Origin: Agrypnia vestita
Lineage: Eukaryota > Arthropoda > Insecta > Trichoptera > Phryganeidae
Reading direction: 5' to 3'
DNA length: 64,000 nucleotides
Assembly (NCBI GenBank): GCA_016648135.1
Contig: JADDOH010023643.1
Span: 868,001 to 932,000 of the forward strand
The translations under genes were made by a program, and so were the position numbers. Under the pieces are notes generated by a model. The model saw only the letters and a list, made by a program, of their open reading frames with translations. It ran no database searches and was not told the DNA's origin. The first letter of the stretch is position 1. Each line of letters opens with the position of its first letter. This document shows positions 19,256-30,700 of this stretch, one piece after another.

Positions 19256-20754
19256 TTTCAACATTTGAATTTTTTTCCTTATTAAAGATATATTCATGCA
19301 TTAAGTTTCTATTTGAAATTTGAATAAATAATTTTTTAAAAAAACATTGTTCTTGTAGCTTTATTTTGCTGTAGATACAATTAATTTTTGCAGTTTTTCT
19401 TTACTAGCTAAAAGTAATATGCTGCTTTGAAATAAAAAATAGTTTATATGAGCAACAGTTGTGTACGATTTTACATGAATAGTGATTAAGTGGTTTTATA
19501 GAAATCTTATTAGTTACATATCCATTATTAAAGTACAACAGGTTCTCAAAGGTTTTCAAGTATTGGCTCGTAAACCGGGCGTAAGACATTTTCGACTTTA
19601 AAACATTATTTTTGTTAAAAATAAAATACTTGCATCATCGACAATAAGAATAATAAAAAAAATAATAATAATTGCATCATCGACAATAAGACACGCTGTG
19701 TTTGCGACACGGAACACATGTACCGGCATACTGGGTCAGGCATTGTTAGGCTCCGGTACAATACAGAATCACACAAACGTCGGTTGCGAATTTTACAGAT
19801 CAAAAACAAACAATAGACAATGTGGAAGAGTGGACAAAAGAATGCTTCCCTCCAAAATCGGAAACACAAAGCCGTGACGTCATTTATTTCAATAAAAAGC
19901 ACTTAGCGTGAGCTTCGGCCAACGATTTTTAGGCATTTTGTTCGCCAGATTACTTACTGATCATCATTACGCAAGGTGGGACTTTCGTGGAAAACAACCC
20001 TTATTTTGATCTGGTCCAACTTAAATTGTAAAACAAAACAAAATTAAACCGATGGGAAAACATCAATGGTGACTGCGGCGTGCCCATAGCCAGAATAAAT
20101 TGTGTATCTTAAAAAAATAGTTGAAAATATAAGATGTAAACATAACATTAGTTGAAAATATAAGATGTAAACATAAGTATGTATTTTTTAAATGCGTGAC
20201 AAAAGTTTAAAAAAATGGGTAAAGGTTATATATGTACTTCAGTTGAAAGAGAATTTTCTGCTCTATACGATATTGCTTTACAATTATTATTTATATAATT
20301 ACAGGCCTTAACGGAATGTTAAGTAGACAAAAGTGAGCACATTCGAGACCTCATTCTGTTTGAATAACGAATTCTTCGAATCGAGACTGGGTGGTTTTAC
20401 GAACGTTTTTTTTAACGTTGGCAAGAAGTTTTAAATAATAAAGGAGAATACATTGTTGACTCTTTTGCCCTCCTCATTTGGAAGATCATCATCACAGACA
20501 TCTATACATTTATGGAATGTACCCTTCCGGCAGTGACACACATCGGCCACGTTTCATAGCCAATAAACAAATCCCGTGCAACGACGCCTAGTAATATATG
20601 ATTTCCCGGTCGGGTACAAGTGTATATAATATAATATATTAATAAATTACGAATCCAAACTTTACATAATGTAAGGTTCACTAATTCCACCCGTGATTAA
20701 GCACCACATCGTTTCAATTCAATTTAATCGTTTTATCTATCTATTTTTGAGTAG
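19256..20754. other. Unique spacer with two short local duplications
   Basis: TTGCATCATCGACAATAAGA occurs at about 19630 and again at 19671. A 31-bp segment beginning TAGTTGAAAATATAAGATG is tandem at 20119-20178. No gene-like signal; a 95-codon ORF (19615-19902, minus) shows no motif. Confidence 0.45.
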
Positions 20755-21205
20755 AGTATGAAGCAATATTCTTTTTTTGCTTCTTTTACCACTTATTTTC
20801 CCCTGGATGATGAGTTTTGGTTTAGACTATATTTTGATCCTCTCATAATATGTCCGAGAAACTCCAGATTTCTTATATTGATAGTCCACAGCACTTTTCG
20901 GTATTTTTCCGTACGCCGAAGGACTTCAACATTCGTCATTCTATCCACCCAGGAAACTTTCAATCGCGTCTATCTCAAAAGCTAAGTTTGTTAAATAGTT
21001 CTTGGTTTAGTGTCCATGCCTCCACCCCACATAAGAGAATGGAAAAATATAACACCGAACCATACTAAGTTGCAGGCTTAGGTCACGGTTAGAAAATAAC
21101 GGTCTCACTCTAGAGAAACGCACTTCTTGCCATCTCTAGTCGAGCTTATACTTCTTGGGATGGATCCCAGTTCTCGTTATCCCCCATGCGCCTAAGTACT
21201 TGTAT
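20755..21205 (-). mobile_element. LINE group D fragment
   Basis: The minus translation, with frame breaks, shows LLCGVEAWTLNQELFNKL, a segment like RISWVDRVTNVEVLRR, and LEFLGHIMRG, which are post-palm polymerase segments. Several stops; non-functional. Confidence 0.65.
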
Positions 21206-21235
21206 TACGTGGCTTTCTATTGATTGTTTTTTTTA

Positions 21236-21729
21236 CAGGGTTCGAGGATATATATTCGCGGATATATCAGGATATTTATGGCTTGATTTTTATTTTTGAT
21301 ATATATCCAAAAAACTTTCTGCGGTGGTTACTAGATGGCGCCAGTTGTATTTTAAAAATACAACAGATTTTTTTTAAATATCTGCGATAGTAATAGATGG
21401 CGCTAGTTGTATTTTAAAAAGTGCTACTGTTATTTTTTAGTTTAATTTGTTTCATATAATCCGTTTTTTATTTAATTCAAAGAAACAAACACTCATAACA
21501 CTACAATAGAAAGAGCAACTTTTATAACTTATATATAATAATTGCATATATTACCTTTTTTCAGTATGCAATTAATTTATTTAATAAATAATAATTCGTG
21601 TAAAAAATAAATTTCCTAATTATTTCGAGTCTGTACGAAAAGGAGAATGTGTATCCTATTTTTGATATATATCGGATGTATGTAAAAAAAACGATTTTTT
21701 ATAAAAAAATTGGATTTTTTCGAACCCTG
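21236..21729 (+). mobile_element. hAT-like non-autonomous element (CAGGGTTCGA termini)
   Basis: It begins CAGGGTTCGAGG and ends TTCGAACCCTG. Flanks TTTTTTTA and GTTATTTA could be a decayed 8-bp duplication (6/8). Inside are two diverged units with AGATGGCGC(C/T)AGTTGTATTTTA. A truncated inverted copy is at 31727-32095. Confidence 0.6.
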
Positions 21730-22268
21730 GTTATTTATGGTTATATTTGGCGTTGTAAGTGTTCGTCACTAATCAGAATATATTTACAATATCCAGTAAT
21801 TACGTTCTTGAAAACTTTTTACTAAAAATATTCCGAGTAGTATCAATACATAATTTATTCAAATTTAAGATGGTGACGCAACGCCTGTGTGTGTAGCTAC
21901 CACTTGTTGCCGAGGTCGAGCGTGAGATGGCGCCCGAACCTTTGCGAGAAAGGTTTCTTGTTTCATCGTCGCGGTGAAACAATACTTCATTGTTATTCTT
22001 GCTCTCTCTGTGGGTGGTCGGGACATTAAGAAGTGTTCAACTGTAAAGATCGAACAGTCAATAGGTCCTCCAGCCGGCAGTAAACAATTCTTGAATATTT
22101 AATTCAAAAAGAAGAAAAATGTTCCATCATCTTAACATCCATGTAAGATAACACTCACAGCCTACACGTATAAGAGACCATAAATATGATCCAAGTATTT
22201 TTAGCCCGCCATTAATTAATATTACATAATAAATAAAAATTAAACAAATTCAGAGTAGGTACCTAGTA
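21730..22268. other. Unique spacer, GC-elevated around 21880-22080
   Basis: No convincing ORF or repeat partner. Confidence 0.3.
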
Positions 22269-22431
22269 ATATTTTGAGTTCATTTATGTTCAAATATTTC
22301 AAGAACGCAATACTGAATTTTATCCTCAGGGGACATCATTAATAGATAATGATTATCTTGATAATCGAAGGCCCCTGATGATAAAATTCAGTATTGTGTT
22401 GTTGAAATTTTTTAACATACTCAAAATATTC
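22269..22431. repeat. Foldback MITE with about 60-bp arms
   Basis: The arms begin AATATTTTGAGT, continue through CAATACTGAATTTTATC and end TCAGGGG. They are inverted around a loop of about 38 bp. The innermost 24 bp are nearly perfect. Confidence 0.85.
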
Positions 22432-22718
22432 TGAATATATTAAATAAAAACTGGTCTAAAAAGGAGTTAAAAAATAAAATTTCAGTGGTATTCTAGTGTA
22501 ATGTTAATAATTCGTAAGAATATCATATACACATAAAAAGAATGTTGCTTTAAAAACGCCAATCAAAAAATAGATATCTCATTATCAATGGCGACATCTT
22601 TACTGGATTATGGAAATGAAAAAGATTTCGACTGCAGGTGGCGGTAGTAAAATACAACTGGCATACGAAACAAGGTGTGCTAGTTAAACATATATATACA
22701 ACATCCAAAAATTTAATA
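22432..22718. other. Spacer
   Basis: Around 22650 the string AATACAACTGGC recalls the hAT-like repeat at 21236, too little to call. Confidence 0.3.
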
Positions 22719-22719
22719 G

Positions 22720-23735
22720 ATTCAATTCAATTCAATTCAATTCAATTTATTTCACGATAATATGTACATGACAAACAAAATGTTTAAGGCATACATATTA
22801 GGAAGTATATATCAAAAATGAAAGTATTTAATAAATTAAAAATAACATAAAATCTGGTCAAAGGTGTAGGAGAATCCCGCTTCGGAAAACCCCCTCAGAC
22901 ACATGGAATATATCAATACCCAAAGCAATTTTGTTCAGCATAGCTGTGGCTCTTCCAACAGGCATAACCATCGGCAGGTTGGTCCTGTATATTGGAATGT
23001 GAAACAATCTATGCTGACGATGTCTAGTGTAATTATCAGGAACATACAAACCAATGCTCTGCATAATTTCAGGATTATCGATCATACCGCGCAACAATCG
23101 ATAAAAATGTGTAATCAAATACACATTCCTTCTAGTCTCTAGACTATTGTAGCCAAGCATACCCTGGAGAAACTCGGTTGAGTAAAGCCAAGGATAATGC
23201 CCGTACTCTCTCGTGTATAGATATCTCAGAAACTTCTTTTGGACTTTCTACACCATAAGAGAGTACTTGCCCTCATGTGGCCCCCAGATCATCGAGCCAC
23301 TCTCGAGTCTACTCTGCACCAAGAAGTTGTAAAGAGTTCTGAGTACGCGGGTATTCTCGAAAACCCTGGCAGTACGCAGAACAAATCCTAACATTCTCAA
23401 AGCATCACCACTGATCGTCTCTATGTGATCGTGAAATGTTAGGTTGCTTACAAATCTAACACCTAGATCTTTAACATTTGATGTTCTTGTCAGATTTTGG
23501 TCGTTCATTTTGTAGCGAAAAAATAGAGTTTTTTGGGCCCTAGTGAAGGATGTAGCCGAACACTTGGAAACATTAAACAAAAGTTTATTTCGTCTTCCCC
23601 ATTCACATATATTTGATATATCTGCTTGGAGAAGACGAAAATCGTTCAAAGTTGATACCTTTAAGAAAAGCTTTAAGTCATCCGCAAATAACAGAAAGCG
23701 CGAGTTTAAGATTACATTTTTTATATTATTAATAA
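22720..23735 (-). mobile_element. CR1/Jockey-like LINE fragment with polymerase palm
   Basis: The minus strand encodes a frame reading RFLLFADDLKLFLKV (catalytic FADD near 23671-23682), then NVSKCSATSFTRAQK, DLGVRFVSNLTFHDHI, LRTLYNFLVQSRLE and SMIWGPHEGK (ORF 23248-23649), and the C-terminal part at 22858-23160. The 3' end carries (TTGAA) repeats at 22720-22748. The two ORF segments are separated by a frame break near 23220. The upstream part of the reverse transcriptase is missing, replaced by a duplicated 62-bp segment. Confidence 0.85.
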
Positions 23736-23799
23736 AAATCGAGTTTTTTGGGCCCTAGTGAAGGATGTAACCGAACACTTGGAAACATTAAACAAAAGT
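23523..23799. repeat. 62-bp direct duplication inside the CR1-like fragment
   Basis: GAGTTTTTTGGGCCCTAGTG and the 40 following bases occur at 23523-23583 and again at 23736-23799 with two differences. Confidence 0.85.
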
Positions 23800-24724
23800 A
23801 GATGTGGTAGTCTATCATGGATGGAATTGGTGAACCATTGTGTAAAGTGATCACTTAAGTCAACCAACTTATAGGAACGTAGGTTCCCATATAAAAAAAA
23901 GTTTCGTCTCTATGAGACATCTATCATATATTTTTTTTAATTCAACAAATTTTAATTTTTTCTTTTCTATCTCTTTTCCCCTCTTGGACCTGATTAAACA
24001 TGACCACGTTTGATGTTTACTAAAAATCTGTTCAAAAACTTTGCTTCTATCTTCTTCTCAGGATGTTTCATAAATGTAACATTATCTGATCATTCGGTCG
24101 CATACCAAACAAAAAATTTCGCGTCCAAACAGGACGTATTGTTGGACTTATTCCAAAGCGGACGTATACCGAGGTACCACTGCACGTTAGAAGTTTGTAA
24201 TAAATAATTATGACGTTGTTGTGTTACTAGATTCTATTGGTAAAAATAGAAAATTATTATAAGAGGTATGTCTTGTATCGCAAACATGCTTTCATCCTTA
24301 GAATATACTATAAGCTTTCATCGGAGAAATAAATGGCCATACAGGGTATTGAACTAATTCAACAGTCTAATTTAAATAATGGCTAAACATTTGATAAAGT
24401 TGTTCGCTAAGAAAATGAATGGAAATCTAACAGAGAAAATTAATAAATTTATTTTAGGGTAGAACTATTAGCATATTAAAGGAAATATTTTGTTTTGCTG
24501 GCTGCCTTTATGGCTTGTTTTCAAAATATACATTATAACGAATAAGCGAAAATACATTCAATTAATAGATTAAACGTTATTTATATCGTAATATAGTACA
24601 CCATTTCCTTTACCTAATATTCCTCCCGAATAACTTCTCTGAATAGTTAAATAAGTTGTTGGTATGTAAACATCTTCGCTCGTTCTATTTTGCAGAAATA
24701 TGTTTCAATAATCATGCATACTTT
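23800..24724. other. Spacer
   Basis: A fragment at 24617-24640 (CCTCCCGAATAACTTCTCTG) resembles part of LTR family X. Nothing else is recognised. Confidence 0.3.
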
Positions 24725-24960
24725 CACGAATTCGCTGCGGTAAGAGCCGAATGAAACACTTGTAAACAATTGATCTTTAATTCATAAACTAAGTCACCAG
24801 ACAAAGCGTTTAGTTGGATCACTATTCCGTAATTCGCACTAGTTTAGAGTTTGCCAGAAAGTTCGCGGTTCGCTGTCTTTTCACCCGTTTTTGTGACTTT
24901 CGCTCACTGTCAACACATGACTGGCTCGTAAGCGCCGCCGTGACGCAATTTATTCAGATT
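24725..24960 (-). mobile_element. LTR-like repeat, family X
   Basis: It shares GTGCGAATTACGGAATAGT, GTCTGGTGACTTAG and GTGTTTCATTCGG with the 50.4-kb copy. The left border lies at CACGAATTCGCTGCGG. Confidence 0.5.
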
Positions 24961-25327
24961 TCTCGAACCTTCTGGTATAAATTCGCGTATTGGACCGGTT
25001 TCCAGATTTTTCGAAAATATTCTAAAATCATTCGAAAGAAGCGTTCGATTTCTTCAATACGTTATACACTTCTTATTTTTCATTTATATTTATGTGTGCG
25101 GTATGCATATTGCAAAAATTTAACCGCAAAACATATTCAGTATTGCAGTACTATGTATGTATGTATTGCAGATGAGAAAATACGCAGAGATGGACTTGTA
25201 ATCTATTTCTACACATTAAATAATAATATTTCTTTGAAAAAACCAATGATTTAATTAATTTTTGAAGCTGTCAATTGAAAAACAACGTATTTATTACTCG
25301 ATGTATTTTAAGCGCATTCATAATATA

Positions 25328-25752
25328 GGTACAGGGTGTAATAGAGCTTGTCTACATTAATTAACCGGTAGAATTCTACCTAAATTATGAGATGAAAATG
25401 TTCAAGCAATAATGTCTTAAAATCAATAGTTATGGAGATAAACCACTTCAAAGTTTTCATTTTTTCAATATTTCTGACGTTTCTTCTCTAAAATGTTGAA
25501 ATATCATCGAAGCAACTTATATAGAATAACAAAAATCATTGGCTTTAATATCAGTCAAATGTTTGTTTTAGTCATTTTATTTGACTTATATTAAAGCGAA
25601 TGATTTCCTTATATCTGATGTAAGTTACTTTAATATAAGTCCAACGTTTGAGGTGGCCTATCTCTATAACAATTGATATTAGAACATTATTGCTTGGGTA
25701 TTTTCGATAGGAATCTATCTGTAAAGTATTATTGACTAGTACACCCCTTTCG
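25328..25752. mobile_element. MITE family 2 (ACAGGGTGT termini), full foldback copy
   Basis: The left end TACAGGGTGTAATAGAGCTT and the inner CAATAGTTATGGAGATA are mirrored at the right by TCTCTATAACAATTGATATT and ACTAGTACACCCC. The arms are about 130 bp. Partial copies are at 30562-30700, 38060-38295 and 40072-40145. Confidence 0.7.
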
Positions 25753-25919
25753 GTATTCAACACGTTGTCGACATTTGTTTCGGATTACATTCGTGAAACC
25801 ATAATTTAACTATTGGCATTTACATCACGGCCCTCCCCCCTTCTTTCTCCTACCTGTTTTCACACCAGTTCATGTTCAACATTTCGACTAGTAAAAACAT
25901 TTAGCCCAATTTAAATCAT

Positions 25920-26720
25920 CGTCACCATCTGAAATCTCGTTTTCGGCTCCGAGCGCCCTCGCGTCTGACCATATGCGTGTGCAATTGTGTGTTGGATATT
26001 GAGTTTAACCATAATCCGCTCCCGTTATTCAAGAAAGAAGTGTCGAGATTCCTGTTCCCTTCCTCTTCTCGTATACAGTCCACACCGTGGTTTCCGTCTA
26101 CCGTCCATCTCTCCTTACTCCCGCCATATTTTAATCCCCATCCATATCGATTCCGGCGATTTGCGTCGGAATCACACCCTGTACAAAGTGCCGTGTTCAA
26201 GGTCCCAGGATCTTACGGCGGCACTCTCGTTCCAGTCGACACACTTTAACCCCGCCATATTCATCGCTTTCCGTTTGCTGTCAGTCACATAAAGGAGACT
26301 TTATTACTCAAAATGGAAAACAAGAAAATGGTATTCAATCGCTTCCCACCGCACTTCCTTTATCTGCCGGCTCTAATGGGCCCTCCACAAAAAGAGGAGT
26401 TTTATAAGGCCCACCCCGCACGACTACAATGCGGCCGCGGTGTAGTATAACAGATAAAGTATGTTTATGTGCGAAGGGTGTCAAGTGGGTAACAAAGGAC
26501 GGGCCACCCAGTGCGGAGATTAAGGTACGAAATAATGACTCCGAACTGATCGGGAAAAATGAGAAGCGGCGTGGATCGGAGAGTGAAGAATAATGTTTGT
26601 AGACAGAAATAAAAGGGAAAGAGTTAAAAAGGATAGTTCCCTTTTGTTAGTATCAAGAGCGCAGGAATATTAATGGACTAGGCACGTGATGCTGGTGGCG
26701 TATGCGGCGAATCCTGGCTA
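25920..26720. other. Long unique GC-elevated non-coding island
   Basis: About 800 bp clearly richer in GC than its surroundings, with overlapping 90-100 codon frames on both strands that match nothing I know. It includes AGATAA-type sites (TTTATCTGCC near 26358; ACAGATAAAG near 26449) and GCGGCCGCGG. It could be a regulatory region or part of an unrecognised exon. Confidence 0.3.
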
Positions 26721-26948
26721 AAGGCTGGGCATATATTTTTTTCAATAAACTTAACTTTGTATAGTTTTCCAGGGTGCGGTTGATCATTGTAACTATTTCA
26801 TTTCTAAATACGTACATGACCTTGTTTGTCTAGGGCAAACGTGCGCCGGAAAAAGTTGCATTTTAGTCACGGCGGAGGAGCTCCACGGAAACGGACACGA
26901 TGTGGCCATTTTTTTTTCAAAACATCTCTAAAATGAAATAATATCAAA

Positions 26949-27308
26949 GTAGGTAGCTAGGTAGGTAGGTAGGTAGGTAGGTACCTACCATAATAAGTCT
27001 TAGGTAGGTAGGTAGGTACCTACCATAATAAGTCTTAGGTAGGTAGGTACCTACCATAATAAGTCTTAGGTAGGTAGGTAGGTACCTACCATAATAAGTC
27101 TTAGGTAGGTAGGTAGATACCTACCATAATAAGTCTTAGGTAGATAGGTAGGTACCTACCACAGTAAGTCTTAGGTAAGTAGGTAGATACCATAATAAGT
27201 CTTAGGTAGGTAGGTAGGTACCTACCACAATAAGTCTTAGGTAGGTAGGTAGGTACCATAATAATATAAAAGTAGATAGATAGGTAGGTAGGTACCTACC
27301 ATAATATG
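26949..27308. repeat. Palindromic minisatellite, about ten 31-35 bp units
   Basis: The unit is (TAGG)n TAGGTACCTACC followed by ATAATAAGTCT. Every unit contains the self-complementary GGTAGGTACCTACC. Units differ mainly in the number of TAGG steps and in a few substitutions (ACAGTAAG, ACAATAAG). Confidence 0.95.
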
Positions 27309-27399
27309 TCTATCACAATAATTAAAAAATAATCATTTCTAATTAAATTTGTTCCCAGGGTGGTGTAACCCGTTAGCAGAATCAACAAAAATGATCTTG

Positions 27400-27720
27400 T
27401 TCTTCTTGCGCCCTATCCATTCAACGCACATTGGCTATCATCACTTTATTTACTGTGACCCGGAATAGCTATACAAAAAACTGGACAGTCTAGTGTCTCA
27501 GGTTTTCAGCCACGATGTTCTCCTTCTTCCAGGGCGATGATTTTCGGCAATCTTTCCCTGCATTATGAGCTGCAAGATCCTACTTCTCTGGATGTCTCAT
27601 CATACGTCCGAGATATTAAAGTTTAGGGATTTTCGTAACTCTGACCATCAGGCTTGTTTTGAGTGTTCTTCTGTAGATGCACATCTCGGATGCTTCAAGT
27701 CGCCTCCATACACCCATTTT
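27400..27720 (-). mobile_element. LINE group D fragment
   Basis: The reverse strand shows the ordered group D tail: LIMQGKI-like CATTATGAGCTGCAAG, GAAGAAGGAGAACATCG, then the TGAATGG...AAGAAGAACAAG end. Many stops. Confidence 0.65.
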
Positions 27721-28267
27721 TCATAAAATGATATCGACAAAATATAGTATTTGACCATTCGCGAGGTTGACATCATGACAGTAAAACATACTGGATAAAC
27801 ATTTGATTTTAACAGAAAGATCCCAACTTTCATTGATACAAAAATTTGACAGAAGGTCCCACTTTATTGAAAAATGATAATATGTACATTTATTTTTATT
27901 TTTTATTTTATTTTCATTTATTGGTTTTCTTCCAGCCATATAATTAATCAATCTTGAAAAAAAACAATAATTGATGTACAGAGTTTTGGGCCAATTACAA
28001 GAAAACACATATATACAATCGATAAAAAATAAGAAAAAAACATGTCCAATAATGAGTTTGTGTGAGTGTGTGTATTTGTGTGTTTATTTATTTTGTTAGG
28101 GAAAAATTAACAGCAAAACAATCATAAAAATTTTCCACTGAATTTAAAAATTTACTTTAACATACATTAATAGCGAGTGGAGAGGGTGGAGGGGAATGTG
28201 GGACGGGAGTAGAAGGGAAGATATAATGTACAAATTAGTTTGGGTGCGGTAGTGTAGATATTTATTT
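27721..28267. other. AT-rich spacer
   Basis: Two short minus ORFs (61 and 95 codons) overlap, with no motifs. Nothing else seen. Confidence 0.35.
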
Positions 28268-28438
28268 TATTTGAACGGTTTAACAGGCCAAGAGGCCCAA
28301 TTACCGAAGCCGTTACATCACAAAAACACCAAGCTTGAGTAAATCATATAGATTTATCGTGACCTCACCTGGAGTCAAACGTCGGAACCCTCGGTGTGAG
28401 AAGCCAGTGTCATGCCCGCTGGGCTACGAGGGCCGCTA
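28268..28438 (-). mobile_element. SINE family B (tRNA-derived), copy 1
   Basis: The reverse strand begins GGCCCTCGTAGCCCAGCGGG, then CACACCGAGGGTTCCGACG, GGTGAGGTCACGATAAATC, TTTACTCAAGCTTGG and a tail GGGCCTCTTGGCC. Shorter copies are at 37385-37505 and 57258-57366. Confidence 0.7.
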
Positions 28439-28449
28439 ACAAAAAAATC

Positions 28450-28745
28450 TTCTTTTACACCCTTTCTTTTAACTCGTAGCGTCGACTTGTCTGCTTGCCT
28501 GCCGAAAAAACTTTGGATCGATATTTAACCCTTTTCTCGTGATCCAATCGAGCTGATACTTTGCAGGCAGACTCGTTCGCAGAATGTTCGTTTAAAAATA
28601 TTTAATAATTATAGTATAATTTTGGATTTTTCGAAATTGTAACGATTTATATATTGTTTAATTTTCAAGCCCGACGCGTGGAGTAGGCGCGAAACCTATT
28701 TCAATGAGAAAGGGAGTATAATAAAACTTGGTTTTTATGGGTTAG
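28450..28745 (-). mobile_element. MITE family 1, copy 2 (inverted)
   Basis: It is the reverse complement of the 3798-4122 and 51985-52310 copies, ending GAAAGGGAGTATAATAAAAC. Confidence 0.7.
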
Positions 28746-28769
28746 TTTTATTTTGACAAAATCACTAAA

Positions 28770-29060
28770 TAAATGTCGGTTAAATGCCTTTCGTTAGGCG
28801 CCGGGACAAAGCGTAAAGTTACGCCGAGGAATTGCGCAATCCATCAGCGCGGTGTTAATGGGAGCAGACACAAATGGCTCTAATTATTTCACGTCGCCCT
28901 GTTGTTGGAAAGTCTTGCAATAGGCATCCAAGCTAACAATAATTAGTTGGCCCGCTCTTGTTCGCTGCGAGCAATTACTTGTTCCGGGACGACCGCAATC
29001 GTTCTTCGAACGCACAAACAAAACTTCTGCATTAGGACATTGGTGTTAAAGAGCGCCAAT
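28770..29060. other. Unique GC-elevated island
   Basis: It has several TAATTA/CAATAATTAG homeodomain-type cores, AT-poor flanks and no ORF. Conserved non-coding character is inferred only. Confidence 0.3.
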
Positions 29061-29212
29061 GGGAGGTGAGCCGAGTTTTAATTTGTGGAATTATCACTCA
29101 CTGGAGCATTCCCCACTCATTTTTAAATTATGTGTGCGGACTGTAAATTCACTCGGCAGTAAATTTTGTACAAAAAAAAATAGGTGCGCAAATGTGCACA
29201 TTTTTTGCATTC

Positions 29213-29710
29213 ATTCAATTCAATTCAATTTCAATTCAATTTATTTATTGATAATATTTATATTACAAACAAAATGTTTAAGGCATACATATTAGAAAGT
29301 ATATATCAAAATAAAATAATAAATTAAAAATAACATAAAATCTCGTCAAAGGTGTAGGAGAATCCCGCTTCGGAAAACCCCCTCAGACACATGGAATATA
29401 TCAATACCCAAAGCGATTTTGTTCAGCATAGCTGTGGCTCTTCCAACAGGCATAACCATCGGCATGTTGGTCCTGTATATTGGAATGTGAAACAATTATG
29501 TAATTGTAATAAACAAAATAATGTAATTATCAGGAACATACAAACTAATGCTCTGCATAATTTCAGGATTATCGATCATACCGCGCAACAATCGATAAAA
29601 ATGTGTAATCAAATACACATTCCTTCTAGTCTCTAGACTATTGTAGCCAAGCATACCCTGGAGAAACTCGGTTGGGTAAAGCCAAGAATAATGCCCGTAC
29701 TCTCTCATGT
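29213..29710 (-). mobile_element. CR1/Jockey-like LINE 3' fragment, second copy
   Basis: It matches 22720-23215 closely, including the (TTGAA)-type tail at 29213-29240. A segment around 29495-29522 is replaced by an unrelated A/T-rich 26-mer. Confidence 0.85.
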
Positions 29711-29785
29711 AGAAAACTCATTCATAAATTACTATGCCGCATAACAAAGAAGAGACAAAAACAACTAACTGTAACTGGTTGCGGA

Positions 29786-30236
29786 TATTTTATACGAACC
29801 GTATGTTTTTCCGAGAAACGATTCTCGACGTTTCGTTGAATTCTTATTCAACGTCATCGGGAGGACGACCTTTACCCGCGGAGGTAGAGGGCGGACTGAT
29901 TACTGCTTCCGAGGGCGTAAATTATATGTACTTTGTTGTGGAGTGTTCACTTCTTCTACGACAGAGGTCGCCAGTGTGCAATATGTACTAGTTACGTCGG
30001 CGGACTTTACTGCGACGTCTCTCAAAGGTTGAATCAATGTCGTAAGAACACGGCGCCAAATAATTGATAGTTTGTAACTGTCATCTCTATTGAAATTGGG
30101 ATTTTTGTATATTTCAATGGACTCCCTCACTAATCTGGGTATAAGGTGCGGTTCTGTTGATAAGATTTTTGTCTTGTCAAATTTTGATCTCGGAAAAACA
30201 TACGGTTTGTATAAAATTATCGTAACCATTTACAGT
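29786..30236 (-). mobile_element. Penelope-like element C-terminal remnant
   Basis: The minus ORF 29900-30229 contains DKTKILSTEPHLIPRLVRES and IEIYKNPNFNRDDSYKLS, the RLIREAIEI..HPNNFNR(E/D)DGYKLS motif found downstream of the GIY-YIG domain in Penelope-like elements. The first residues of this ORF come from the flanking inverted repeat (29786-29815 against 30187-30215), not the protein. The GIY-YIG and reverse transcriptase domains are absent. Confidence 0.65.
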
Positions 30237-30561
30237 TAAATATGTCTTACGACCGTAATAACAACCTTAACTCTTTAATTCCCTATTATACTCTAAAAAT
30301 ATATAAAACTCTATATATATATAATACACTTCTGCTTGCCAATCCCATCTTTATCTTCTGAACGGTGAATTGAAAAAAAAACCTTGAATAAGTTTTATTC
30401 GTGTTACCTTATTGGAAATAGAATTCTGGAACACTCAGCGTAATTATAGTGTAACTCACTAACTTCTACATCGTGGAAGCAGACATTTATACTAAGTACA
30501 TAAATGTATTTGACCATGCATTTATATTATAAGTGCCACGATGGCTTTAAAATTTTCATAA

Positions 30562-30700
30562 AATATATACAGGGTGTATCAGAGCTAGCAGCAGAAAATT
30601 GGCCAGCAGATTCCTGCCTATGTTATGATTGTAAAATGTTCAAGCAAGCATGATCTAAAAGGACAAAAGAAAACCATAAGTGTTTATTGTTAAGGCGATC
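30562..30700 (+). mobile_element. MITE family 2, half copy
   Basis: ATACAGGGTGTATCAGAGCT, GCAGATTCCTGCCTA and AAAATGTTCAAGCA match the left arm of 25328-25752. Confidence 0.6.

Noticed and set aside
22858..23160. Stand-alone 100-codon gene
   Set aside because: It is the C-terminal end of the CR1-like polymerase and is repeated at 29496-29708.
25977..26292. Exon with overlapping 90-101 codon frames
   Set aside because: Open frames occur on both strands in several phases, as expected from raised GC, and no protein family is recognisable.
26949..27308. CRISPR array
   Set aside because: The units are contiguous near-identical minisatellite repeats with no unique spacers, and the DNA is eukaryotic.
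29821..29870. Hammerhead ribozyme in the Penelope remnant
   Set aside because: The CCGATGAC...CAACGAAACG arrangement has a wrong core base and pairs the required G within stem II, and no stem I partner is visible.
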